Of a stretch of DNA of 64,000 nucleotides, positions 55,594-64,000 are shown in pieces. The DNA comes from Aromatoleum anaerobium (GTDB taxonomy: Bacteria; Pseudomonadota; Gammaproteobacteria; Burkholderiales; Rhodocyclaceae), in the NCBI RefSeq assembly GCF_012910705.2, contig NZ_WTVG02000037.1, positions 496,001 to 560,000 of the forward strand, written 5' to 3'. Each line of letters starts with the position of its first letter. Position 1 is the stretch's first letter. The notes under the pieces were generated by a model. The model made no database searches, had not been told where the DNA came from, and was given only the letters and a program-made list of their open reading frames with translations. The translations under genes were made by a program, and so were the position numbers.

Positions 55594-56922
55594 ATGATCG
55601 TCCGGTTCGGACTGCAGTTTCTTATCCCTGCGCTGGCGCTGGCGTTGCTGCTCGCTCCCCCCGCGGCGCAGGCAAGCGAGCCGGCCGAGGTCGCGCAGAA
55701 GCGTTCCGACCTCGAAGAGGTGAAACGCCGCATCGCGGATCTGCGCAAGGAGATTGCCGATACCGAGGAAACCCGTTCGGGCGCTGCCGCCGAACTCGCC
55801 GCCGCGGAACGGGCGGTTTCGCAGGCGCAGCGCCAGCTGCACGCCCTGGCCGCGGAGCGGGCGACGACCGAAAAGTCGCTGGCGATCCTCGAGGCCGAGC
55901 AGGAGGCGGTGGAGGCCCGGATCGCGGCGCGGCAGACCGAACTGGGCGAGTGGCTGCGCCGGCACTATGTCCATGGCGCGGGCGGCGGGGTCGCGCCGTT
56001 CCTGTCGAGCCGCGACGCGAATCAATTCGCCCGCGACGCTCACTATCTGGAACACCTCGGCAGGGCCCGCCTGGCGCTGATCGAGTCGCTGCGCGGGGAT
56101 CTGCGGCAGAAAGCCGAGCTCGGCGAGTCGATTGCCGGCCGGCGCGACCGCCTGGTGGCGCTCGAGGCGCAACAGCGCGCCCAGCATGCCACGCTCGAAT
56201 CGATGCAGGCCAGGCGCAAGCAGGCCCTCGAAGGGATATCCCGGCAACTGCTCAGCCAGCGCAAGGAAGAGGAGACGCTGCGCCAGGATCAGCAGCGGCT
56301 CGGTCGCCTGGTGGAAGTCCTCGCCAGGCGGGCGGCCGAACGCGAAGCCGCGCGTGTCGCGGCCCTTGCCGCCGCGCGCGAAGCTGCCGCCCGCGCGGCG
56401 GCAAGGGCGGCGGCGGAGAAGCGGGCGGACGCGGTGGGAGGCGCGCCGTCGACGCCGCGCTCCCGTTCGGAAGCGGTCGTCGGCGAGGTCCGGCAGGCCG
56501 CGGAAGCGACTCCGACGGGCGTGAGCTTTGCGCAGTTGCGCGGCAAGATGCGATTTCCGGTCCGCGGCGAACTGGTTGGACGTTTCGGTGCTCCAAGGGC
56601 GGAAGGTGGCACGACGTGGCGGGGCGTTTTCATACGCGCCTCCGGCGGTGCGGAGGTGCGGGCAGTGGCGGCGGGCGAGATCGTGTTCTCGGACTGGCTG
56701 CGCGGCTACGGCAACCTCATCATTGTCGACCACGGCAGTGACTACCTGTCGATATACGGTAACAACGACGCCTTGCTGAAGGAGCTCGGCGACGTGATTG
56801 CCGGGGGGGACCCGATTGCCAGCGTTGGAGCGAGCGGAGGCGCCTCCGAATCGGGTTTATACTTTGAGATCCGTTACCGCGGGCAGCCGGTCGATCCCCT
56901 GCAGTGGGTGCGGCTCAATTAG
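55594..56922 (+). CDS. envC: EnvC-like M23-domain murein hydrolase activator
   Basis: 442 aa with signal peptide (VRFGLQFLIPALALALLLAP then AAQA-SEP), long coiled coil (about residues 30-300, AEVAQKRSDLEEVKRRIADL...) with Ala-rich stretch, and C-terminal LytM domain (MRFPVRGELVGRFGAPRAEGG, GYGNLIIVDHGSDYLSIYGNN, GLYFEIRYRGQPVDP). The metal ligands of active M23 enzymes are missing (RGVFIRA, LYFEIRY), so it should activate amidases in cell division rather than cleave. Confidence 0.9.
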   Translation: MIVRFGLQFLIPALALALLLAPPAAQASEPAEVAQKRSDLEEVKRRIADLRKEIADTEETRSGAAAELAAAERAVSQAQRQLHALAAERATTEKSLAILEAEQEAVEARIAARQTELGEWLRRHYVHGAGGGVAPFLSSRDANQFARDAHYLEHLGRARLALIESLRGDLRQKAELGESIAGRRDRLVALEAQQRAQHATLESMQARRKQALEGISRQLLSQRKEEETLRQDQQRLGRLVEVLARRAAEREAARVAALAAAREAAARAAARAAAEKRADAVGGAPSTPRSRSEAVVGEVRQAAEATPTGVSFAQLRGKMRFPVRGELVGRFGAPRAEGGTTWRGVFIRASGGAEVRAVAAGEIVFSDWLRGYGNLIIVDHGSDYLSIYGNNDALLKELGDVIAGGDPIASVGASGGASESGLYFEIRYRGQPVDPLQWVRLN

Positions 56923-56964
56923 CTTTTCCGGGGTTCCCGGTGTTTTTTCCTCGATGGAGTAGTC

Positions 56965-58350
56965 ATGCGTAACAAGCTTCAGAAAGCGGGTTTGATCATG
57001 ACCGGCGTGTTCGCCGGGGTGCTGATCAGTCTCAATTTCCCCGCCAGTGCCGACAAAGTTTCACCTGCCCCGCTGCCGGTCGAGGAGCTGCGCGCATTTG
57101 CCGACGTGTTCAACGCGATCAAGCAGGGCTACGTCGAACCCGTCGAGGACAAGAAACTCATCAACCACGCGATCAGCGGCATGCTGAGCGGGCTCGATCC
57201 CCACTCTGCCTACCTCGATGTGGAAGCGTACAAGGAACTGCAGGTCGGCACGCACGGCGAGTTCGGCGGGCTCGGCATCGAAGTGGGCATGGAAGACGGG
57301 TTCGTCAAGGTCATTTCGCCGATCGAGGATACTCCCGCGTTCCGCTCGGGCGTCAAGGCCGGCGACCTGATCGTCAAGCTCGACGAAACGCCGGTGAAGG
57401 GCATGACGCTCAGCGACGCAGTCAAGCGCATGCGCGGCAAGCCGAAGACCGACATCACGCTGACCATCGTGCGCAAGGGCGAGGATCGCCCGGTGGTGCT
57501 GACGCTGACGCGCGAAGTGATCAAGGTGCAGAGCGTCAAGTCGAAGATGGTCGAACCCGGTTATGGTTACCTGCGCGTCGCGCAGTTCCAGGAAAACACC
57601 TCGCAAGCCGTCGCCGAGCACCTTGCCAAGCTCGCCAAGGAAGGCACCATGAAAGGCCTGGTGCTCGACCTGCGCAACGATCCGGGCGGCTTGCTGCACG
57701 GCGCTGTCGGCGTCGCTTCGGCGTTCCTGCCGGCGAATGCGCTGGTGGTGTCGACCGACGGGCGGACCGACGACGCCAAGCGTGAATATCGCGCGCGGGC
57801 AGACGACTACCTGCGCGGCAGCCGTGAGGATTTCCTCAAGGAGTTGCCGGCGGCCGCGCGCACGCTCCCGATGGTCGTGCTCGTCAATGCCGGTTCGGCC
57901 TCGGCTTCCGAAATCGTCGCCGGCGCCTTGCAGGACCACCGCCGCGCGGTCGTGATGGGGACGCAGACGTTCGGCAAAGGCTCGGTCCAGACGATCCTGC
58001 CGCTCAACAGCAACACCGCGATCAAGCTGACGACGGCCCGTTACTACACGCCGAGCGGCCGCTCGATCCAGGCGAAGGGCATCGAGCCCGACATCATCGT
58101 CGAGGAAACGGCAAACGGTTCGTCGCGGCGCCTGCGCGAGGCCGACCTGGACCGCCACCTCGGCAATGATCGCGACCCCGAGGCGGAGCCGAAGAAGGCC
58201 GACGAGCCGAAGGCGGGCGACAAGTCGCCTGCCGACGACGAAGCCGATGCGCTGCCCCGTCCGGAACTCGCGAGCAAGGACGACTACCAGCTGAACCAGG
58301 CGCTGAACCTTCTCAAGGGCCTGCAGATCGTCCAGAATAAGAAAGAATAA
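56965..58350 (+). CDS. ctpA: Carboxy-terminal processing protease CtpA (S41)
   Basis: 461 aa: signal helix (LIMTGVFAGVLISLNFPASA), S41 N-terminal region, PDZ (FGGLGIEVGMEDGFVKVISP, GVKAGDLIVKLDETPV), catalytic Ser in VLVNAGSASASEIVAGAL and Lys in FGKGSVQTILPL. Cuts proteins at C-termini in the periplasm. A Glu/Lys-rich linker precedes the tail. Paired with the envC-like gene (42 bp). Confidence 0.94.
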   Translation: MRNKLQKAGLIMTGVFAGVLISLNFPASADKVSPAPLPVEELRAFADVFNAIKQGYVEPVEDKKLINHAISGMLSGLDPHSAYLDVEAYKELQVGTHGEFGGLGIEVGMEDGFVKVISPIEDTPAFRSGVKAGDLIVKLDETPVKGMTLSDAVKRMRGKPKTDITLTIVRKGEDRPVVLTLTREVIKVQSVKSKMVEPGYGYLRVAQFQENTSQAVAEHLAKLAKEGTMKGLVLDLRNDPGGLLHGAVGVASAFLPANALVVSTDGRTDDAKREYRARADDYLRGSREDFLKELPAAARTLPMVVLVNAGSASASEIVAGALQDHRRAVVMGTQTFGKGSVQTILPLNSNTAIKLTTARYYTPSGRSIQAKGIEPDIIVEETANGSSRRLREADLDRHLGNDRDPEAEPKKADEPKAGDKSPADDEADALPRPELASKDDYQLNQALNLLKGLQIVQNKKE

Positions 58351-58370
58351 AAACGCGATAAGGAGACGTG

Positions 58371-58820
58371 ATGCGTCGGGAGACTGCCTACAAGCTGGCC
58401 GGCAGGCATCATGACCACCCGGTTGCTGGAGCCGGGCTCGAGAAGCAGCGGGAAATCCGTTTTGCATCCCTGCCGCCCGGCCAGGTCGGGCAGGCGATGC
58501 GCTCGCTGCAGATGTTCAGGGGATTGCGTGTTGCGACGGGGGAACATCCGCTATCGCTGATCGTCTCCTATTCGGTGCTCGAATTTTCGCTCGAAATGGT
58601 CGAGAGCGCGTTGTCCGAGGCGGGTTTCCACCTCGACAACGCGCTTTACTGGCGGCTGGTGCGGACTTTCGTTTATTTTTGCGAGGAAACGCAGCGGCAC
58701 AATCTCGGGTCGCCCGAGCGGCTGATCAAGAAATCGAACGAAGTCTATGTGACGGCGTATGACCATCACCTCCACGGCGATCACGACGATACGCCGGTCG
58801 AATTCCGCGAATACAAGTAG
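58371..58820 (+). CDS. Conserved hypothetical protein (149 aa)
   Basis: ATG 58371 follows AGGAG by five bases, 20 bp after ctpA. No signal peptide or membrane helix. It has a helical core (HPLSLIVSYSVLEFSLEMVE, ALYWRLVRTFVYFCEETQ) and a His/Asp-rich end (YDHHLHGDHDDTPVEF) that might bind metal. I do not recognise the family. Tight spacing to ctpA suggests cotranscription. Confidence 0.75.
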   Translation: MRRETAYKLAGRHHDHPVAGAGLEKQREIRFASLPPGQVGQAMRSLQMFRGLRVATGEHPLSLIVSYSVLEFSLEMVESALSEAGFHLDNALYWRLVRTFVYFCEETQRHNLGSPERLIKKSNEVYVTAYDHHLHGDHDDTPVEFREYK

Positions 58821-58900
58821 GCCGGAGGTTCCCCGGGTTCCTTTCCCCGGGCCCTTTCTTTTCCATGCCGGCGCTTCCCCCTCACCCGGATTTTTCCCCG

Positions 58901-59656
58901 ATGAATGACGACCAGCTTTTGCGCTACAGCCGGCATATCCTGCTGCCCGAAATCGGCGTCGAGGGGCAGGAGGCGATTCTCGCGTCGCGAGTGCTGGTGA
59001 TCGGAGCCGGAGGGCTCGGGTCGCCGGCGGCAATGTATCTCGCCGCGGCCGGCGTCGGGACAGTCGTGCTGTGCGACGGGGACACCGTCGATCTGACGAA
59101 CCTGCAGCGCCAGATCCTGCACAGCGCCGAAGGGGTCGGGCGCCTGAAAGTCGAGTCGGGGCGCGACACGCTGCTCCGGCTCAACCCGCAGGCGCGGATC
59201 GAGCCGCTCGCGATGCGCCTCGAGGGAGCTGAGCTCGACGAGCAGGTCGCTGCGGCGGACCTGGTACTCGACTGTTCCGACAATTTCGCCACGCGTCACG
59301 CGATCAATCGTGCCTGCGTCCGCTTTCGCAAGCCGCTCGTCTCCGGCGCGGCGATCCGCTTCGACGGGCAGGTTTCGGTCTTCGACCTGCGCCGATCCGA
59401 CAGCCCCTGCTACCACTGCCTGTTCCCGGAAGGGCAGGATGTCGACGAAGTGCGTTGTGCCGTGATGGGTGTGTTCGCGCCGCTCACCGGCATCATCGGT
59501 GCGACGCAAGCGGCCGAGGCGCTGAAACTCCTGATCGGCTGCGGTACGTCGCTCGACGGCCGCCTGCTGCTGCTTGACGGTCTCGCAATGGAATGGCGCA
59601 GCGTCCTGCTCGGTCGCGATCCGGCCTGCGAAGTGTGCGCCGGGCGGGACGACTGA
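58901..59656 (+). CDS. moeB: MoeB/ThiF-like ubiquitin-activating (E1) enzyme
   Basis: About 251 aa: DDQLLRYSRHILLPEIG, VLVIGAGGLGSPAAMYLA, DTVDLTNLQRQILH, DCSDNFATRHAINRACV, and two Cys pairs (CYHC and CEVC) for zinc. Adenylates ThiS or MoaD C-termini. ATG 58901 matches MoeB length; ATG 58865 would add 12 residues. ThiF versus MoeB cannot be separated; no thi or moa gene adjacent. Confidence 0.88.
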   Translation: MNDDQLLRYSRHILLPEIGVEGQEAILASRVLVIGAGGLGSPAAMYLAAAGVGTVVLCDGDTVDLTNLQRQILHSAEGVGRLKVESGRDTLLRLNPQARIEPLAMRLEGAELDEQVAAADLVLDCSDNFATRHAINRACVRFRKPLVSGAAIRFDGQVSVFDLRRSDSPCYHCLFPEGQDVDEVRCAVMGVFAPLTGIIGATQAAEALKLLIGCGTSLDGRLLLLDGLAMEWRSVLLGRDPACEVCAGRDD

Positions 59657-59680
59657 ATTTCCGGGCGACCCCCTTCAGAT

Positions 59681-60775
59681 TCAGGCTTTCAGCGGACGGG
59701 CGAGCAGGCGAAGATCGTCGCCGATGAAGCGGACATCGCGCCATTGCAGCCGTATCGCGCGGTCGAGTTGCGCGAGTTCCGGCAGGTTGAACAACCCTTG
59801 GGCGGCGTCGCCGACCAGCATTGGCGCGACGTAGAACAGCAGTTCGTCGACGCAGTTCTCGCGCAGCAACGAACCGTTGAGCTTGAGCCCCGCTTCGACA
59901 TGGACTTCGTTGATGCCGCGGTCGCCGAGTTCGCGCATCAGGCTCGGCAGATCGACTTTCCCCTGGCCGTTCGGCAGCACGACGACGTCGGCGCCGAGTG
60001 CCTTCAGCGCCGCGCTCTTTTCGCGATCCTCGATGGCGGTGGCGATCAGGCAGCCGCCTCCCTGCAGCAGTTTCGCCGACAGGGCCACGTCGAGCCGCGC
60101 GTCGACGAGCACCCGCAGCGGCTGGCGCTCGCACGGCACGGCCCGCACCGTGAGCTGCGGATCGTCCTCCCGCACGGTGCCGATGCCGGTGAGCACCGCG
60201 CACGCGCGGGCGCGCCAGCGGTGTCCGTCGCGCCGCGCTGCGTCTGCGGTGATCCACTGGCTGACGCCATTGTTCAGCGCGGTCTTGCCGTCGAGCGTGC
60301 CCGCGGTCTTCAGCCGCACCCACGGGCGCCCGCGCGTCATGCGCGACACGAAGCCGATGTTGAGTTCGTGCGCGTCGGCCGCGAGCAGGCCCGTCGTGAC
60401 GGCAATGCCCGCGGCGCGCAGGCGGGCGACCCCGGTGCCGGCGACGAGCGGATTCGGATCTTCCATCGCCGCGACGACGCGCATGACGCCGGCGGCGATC
60501 AGCGCGTCGGCGCACGGGGGTGTGCGTCCGTGATGGGTGCAGGGTTCGAGCGTCACATAGGCGGTCGCGCCGCGCGCCGCGTCGCCGGCAGCGCGCAGCG
60601 CGAGGACTTCGGCGTGCGGCTCGCCGGCGCGCCGGTGCCAGCCTTCGCCGACAATGCGGCCTTCCTTCATCAGGACGCAGCCGACCCGCGGGTTCGGCGT
60701 CGTCGTCTCCAGCCCGCGCCCGGCCAGTTGCAGCGCGCGGGCCATCGCGACATGGTCAGCTTCGGAATAGGTCAT
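59681..60775 (-). CDS. ribD: Bifunctional riboflavin deaminase/reductase RibD
   Basis: 364 aa: N-terminal deaminase with zinc motifs [12 protein letters not shown] and [16 protein letters not shown], plus [18 protein letters not shown]-terminal reductase ([32 protein letters not shown]). Two steps of riboflavin synthesis. Its start overlaps nrdR by 20 bp. Order glyA-nrdR-ribD is typical in proteobacteria. Confidence 0.95.
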   Translation of the reverse strand: MTYSEADHVAMARALQLAGRGLETTTPNPRVGCVLMKEGRIVGEGWHRRAGEPHAEVLALRAAGDAARGATAYVTLEPCTHHGRTPPCADALIAAGVMRVVAAMEDPNPLVAGTGVARLRAAGIAVTTGLLAADAHELNIGFVSRMTRGRPWVRLKTAGTLDGKTALNNGVSQWITADAARRDGHRWRARACAVLTGIGTVREDDPQLTVRAVPCERQPLRVLVDARLDVALSAKLLQGGGCLIATAIEDREKSAALKALGADVVVLPNGQGKVDLPSLMRELGDRGINEVHVEAGLKLNGSLLRENCVDELLFYVAPMLVGDAAQGLFNLPELAQLDRAIRLQWRDVRFIGDDLRLLARPLKA

Positions 60776-61271
60776 TCTCGGAGGTCGGTTCCGGGGGGTC
60801 TGCGGGACGATTGCGCTTGGGGCGCGCCTTGACTTCGCGGATCACCTCGGCGAATTCGTCGACGTCGGCGAAGTTGCGATAAACCGAGGCAAAACGGATG
60901 TAGGCGACCTTGTCGAGCTTCTTCAGTTCGCGCATCACGAGTTCGCCGACTTTCTCGCTCGGCACTTCCTGTTCGCCCAGAGCCAGCAGCTTCGCCTCGA
61001 TGCGGTCGACCGCCGCGTCGAGCGCTTCGAGCGTGACCGGGCGCTTGCGCAACGCGAGTTTCATGCTGCCGGCAAGCTTGTCGTGCTCGAACTCGCTGCG
61101 GTTGCCATTGCGCTTGACGATGTGCGGCATCTTCAGGTCGATGCGCTCATATGTCGTGAAGCGTTTGTCGCACTTCGGGCACCGCCGCCGGCGGCGAACC
61201 ACTTCGCCGCCTTCGTTCTCACGCGTGTCGGCGACTTGGGTGTTCGGGTCGCCGCAGAAAGGGCATTTCAT
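60756..61271 (-). CDS. nrdR: Ribonucleotide reductase repressor NrdR
   Basis: 171 aa: zinc ribbon [17 protein letters not shown] and [15 protein letters not shown], then ATP-cone ([37 protein letters not shown]). Represses nrd operons in response to dATP. C-terminal tail extends past the usual end ([13 protein letters not shown]). Confidence 0.96.
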   Translation of the reverse strand: MKCPFCGDPNTQVADTRENEGGEVVRRRRRCPKCDKRFTTYERIDLKMPHIVKRNGNRSEFEHDKLAGSMKLALRKRPVTLEALDAAVDRIEAKLLALGEQEVPSEKVGELVMRELKKLDKVAYIRFASVYRNFADVDEFAEVIREVKARPKRNRPADPPEPTSENDLFRS

Positions 61272-61364
61272 GAGCGGCGCCGGGACGCTGCGGCGCCGGC
61301 CCGAGCGGTTGGCGAAAAACCGCTGCCGCGCGCCGGCGCGTGCTCGCGGCTCAGGCGCAGTCGC

Positions 61365-62615
<1,251 letters not shown>

Positions 62616-62649
62616 GAGACGGACTCGAAGCGATTGGTTTTAAAAGCGG

Positions 62650-62655
62650 ATATTA
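62650..62655 (-). promoter_or_regulatory. Possible glyA -10 element beside a small inverted repeat
   Basis: TAATAT on the minus strand with ACCGC-AA-GCGGT at 62662-62673 immediately upstream, which could be an operator. No good -35. Confidence 0.3.
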
Positions 62656-62777
62656 GCACGCACCGCAAGCGGTCATGGGTGGGGCAAGCATTCGCCCGCA
62701 GCCGCGCGGAGATCCCTGTGGCGCACGCGTGGCCCGGTACAGCCGTCCTGCCGATCGCAGGCGGCTGCGCCGGACCG

Positions 62778-63428
62778 TCAGGTGTTCGGCAGTTCGTCGC
62801 GGGCGGCAGCAAGGTGAGCCTGCTCGGCCCACGCCAGGAGGTGCCAGCGGCGGCCGTCGAACTCGATCCAGTTGAGCGCGGCGTTGGGAATCGTGAAGTC
62901 GCGCGGCGTATCCAGTGCCTTGCCGGTCGCGAGGCGATGGGCAATGTCGAGCACGCCGCCGTGCGTGACGACCAGCGCCTGCCGGCCTGCATGCCGGGTG
63001 GCGATACGTTCAAGGGCGCGGTGGATGCGCGCCGCAAAGGCGCCGAGGCTCTCACCTTCGCCGCAAAAGGCGAAGTCGGGGTCGCGGGCGTGGAAGCGGG
63101 CGAAGTCCTGCGGGAATCGCTCGCGGGCTTCGTCGTAGGTGAGGCCCTGGAATACCCCGTAGTGCCGTTCGCGCAGTTCGGGTTCGAGAGTCGCTTCGAA
63201 CCCGAGCGTGCGGCCCGCCGCCGCCGCGGTCTGCTGCGCGCGGCGCAGGTCGCTGCAGTAGAACGCGGCGAAGCGATGTCCGGCGAGGCTCGCGGCGGTC
63301 GCTTCGGCCTGGACGTGGCCGATTTCGTTGAGCGGCACGTCCAGGTGTCCCTGCAGGCGCTTTTCCGCATTCCATGCGGTTTCGCCATGTCGAATCAGGC
63401 ACAGCCGCGTCGCGCGCATCATTTCCAT
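62778..63428 (-). CDS. Histidine phosphatase family protein
   Basis: 216 aa with RLCLIRHGETAWNAEKRLQGH, YCSDLRRAQQTAAAAG, ELRERHYGVFQGLTYDEA and LVVTHGGVLDIAHRL. Matches the PhoE/CobC/GpmB-like branch; could be alpha-ribazole phosphatase or a general phosphatase. Start overlaps the stop of the TRAP permease gene by 10 bp. Confidence 0.85.
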   Translation of the reverse strand: MEMMRATRLCLIRHGETAWNAEKRLQGHLDVPLNEIGHVQAEATAASLAGHRFAAFYCSDLRRAQQTAAAAGRTLGFEATLEPELRERHYGVFQGLTYDEARERFPQDFARFHARDPDFAFCGEGESLGAFAARIHRALERIATRHAGRQALVVTHGGVLDIAHRLATGKALDTPRDFTIPNAALNWIEFDGRRWHLLAWAEQAHLAAARDELPNT

Positions 63429-64000
63429 GCGTCGCCGCCCCCGTTGTCGCCCCAGCTGCCGGCATCGCCCGGCGGTTGCTGGATCTGGATGGTGTCGAGA
63501 TCGACCTTGGTCTTCTCGCCCAGCCCGCCCGTGACGAGCTCGGGGAAGGCGATGACGAGGGCGACCATGACGAGCTGGATGATCACGAACGCGACCGAGC
63601 CGCGATAGATGTCGCCGGTCTTCATGCCCTCGATGCGCTTGTTCGTGATGCGGTCGAGGTACGAGGAAGCCGGTGCGACGCTGCGCAGGTAGAACAGCGC
63701 GAAACCGAACGGCGGCGTCAGGAACGAGGTCTGCAGGTTCAGCGCGATGATCACGCCGAACCAGATCAGATCGATTCCCATCTTGTCCGCGACCGGGCCG
63801 AGCAGCGGCATCAGGATGAACGCGATCTCGAAAAAGTCGATGAAGCAGCCGAGGAAGAAGATCACCGTGTTGACGAACAGCAGGAAGCCGAGTTGGCCAC
63901 CGGGCAGCCGGTCGAACAGGTGCTCCACCCAGATCTGGCCGTCCACCGCGGTGAACACAAAGCTGAAGATCGTCGAGCCGACGAGGATGAAGAGCACGAA
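63419..64000 (-). CDS. TRAP transporter large permease (DctM-like), C-terminal part
   Basis: Only the last ~190 residues are in the window. Several membrane helices (MLFILVGSTIFSFVFTAVDG, GFLLFVNTVIFFLGCFIDF, VIIALNLQTSFLTPPFGFALFYLRS, VAFVIIQLVMVALVIAFP). The PPFGFALFYLR motif and FIDFFEIAFILMPLL are DctM family signatures. The C-terminal tail (LDTIQIQQPPGDAGSWGD) is long and soluble. Cotranscribed with the following phosphatase by overlap. Confidence 0.9.
   Translation of the reverse strand, partial: FVLFILVGSTIFSFVFTAVDGQIWVEHLFDRLPGGQLGFLLFVNTVIFFLGCFIDFFEIAFILMPLLGPVADKMGIDLIWFGVIIALNLQTSFLTPPFGFALFYLRSVAPASSYLDRITNKRIEGMKTGDIYRGSVAFVIIQLVMVALVIAFPELVTGGLGEKTKVDLDTIQIQQPPGDAGSWGDNGGGDAWK

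Noticed and set aside
62616-62777. Glycine riboswitch upstream of glyA
   Set aside because: The spacer is short and shows no tandem aptamer-like structure; only a -10-like hexamer and a small inverted repeat.

Overview
The window is GC-rich, gene-dense chromosomal DNA from a betaproteobacterium. Gene order and family content (lptD-surA-pdxA-rsmA, cytochrome c4 divergent from engB next to hemB, the tkt-gap-pgk-pyk/fba block with phosphoribulokinase, two DUFs typical of this group) point to the Rhodocyclales, most likely the Azoarcus/Aromatoleum/Thauera group. That assignment is inference; no rRNA or tRNA gene was recognised and no CRISPR array is present.

Layout. 0.5-6.2 kb: outer-membrane biogenesis and cofactor operon lptD-surA-pdxA-rsmA, divergent from a truncated amgK. 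6.2-14 kb: mostly minus-strand single genes (DUF2892 protein with a Crp-type operator, a Crp/Fnr regulator, xthA, prlC, DUF2189, purC, DUF3422). 14-18.3 kb: the accessory part. A sigma-54-type promoter precedes a 136-aa exported protein of unknown function and a TlpA-like thioredoxin. The convergent gene is a sigma-54 activator cut in two by a 1.5-kb IS1182-like element, with a 3-bp target duplication still visible. 18.3-25 kb: OmpA-like lipoprotein, a PA2778/PA2779 pair, a GGDEF/EAL protein, a TIGR04282/TIGR04283 glycosyltransferase pair and DUF3047. 25-36 kb: a minus-strand carbon-metabolism block whose order (IMPase-family phosphatase, phosphoribulokinase, transketolase, GAPDH, PGK, pyruvate kinase, CsgG-like lipoprotein, class II aldolase) resembles a cbb operon with an IMPase-family enzyme where cbbF would be. 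36-46 kb: rsmE, polyphosphate:AMP phosphotransferase, argA, a diguanylate cyclase, yggX, phoU, rpiA, moeA, cytochrome c4 and engB. 46-64 kb: hemB, biotin genes, comF-like, trmL, gpsA, secB, grxC, a rhodanese and ArsR regulator, gpmA-envC-ctpA, moeB-like, ribD-nrdR-glyA, a histidine phosphatase and the end of a TRAP large permease.

Most notable observation. The engB-hemB spacer carries what looks like an undescribed small RNA gene on the minus strand of about 105 nt. It has a near-consensus sigma-E-type promoter (GGAACTT, 16 nt, TCTTA), three hairpins and a canonical U-rich terminator. It sits 3' of engB and convergent with it, the same relative position as Spot 42 in E. coli and ErsA in Pseudomonas (both beside engB). 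Two loops are C-rich and could pair with Shine-Dalgarno sequences. Second is the sigma-54 cassette left without its activator by the IS insertion.

Short tandem repeats (units of 6, 12, 12 and 15 bp) recur in spacers or at gene ends, which suggests replication slippage.
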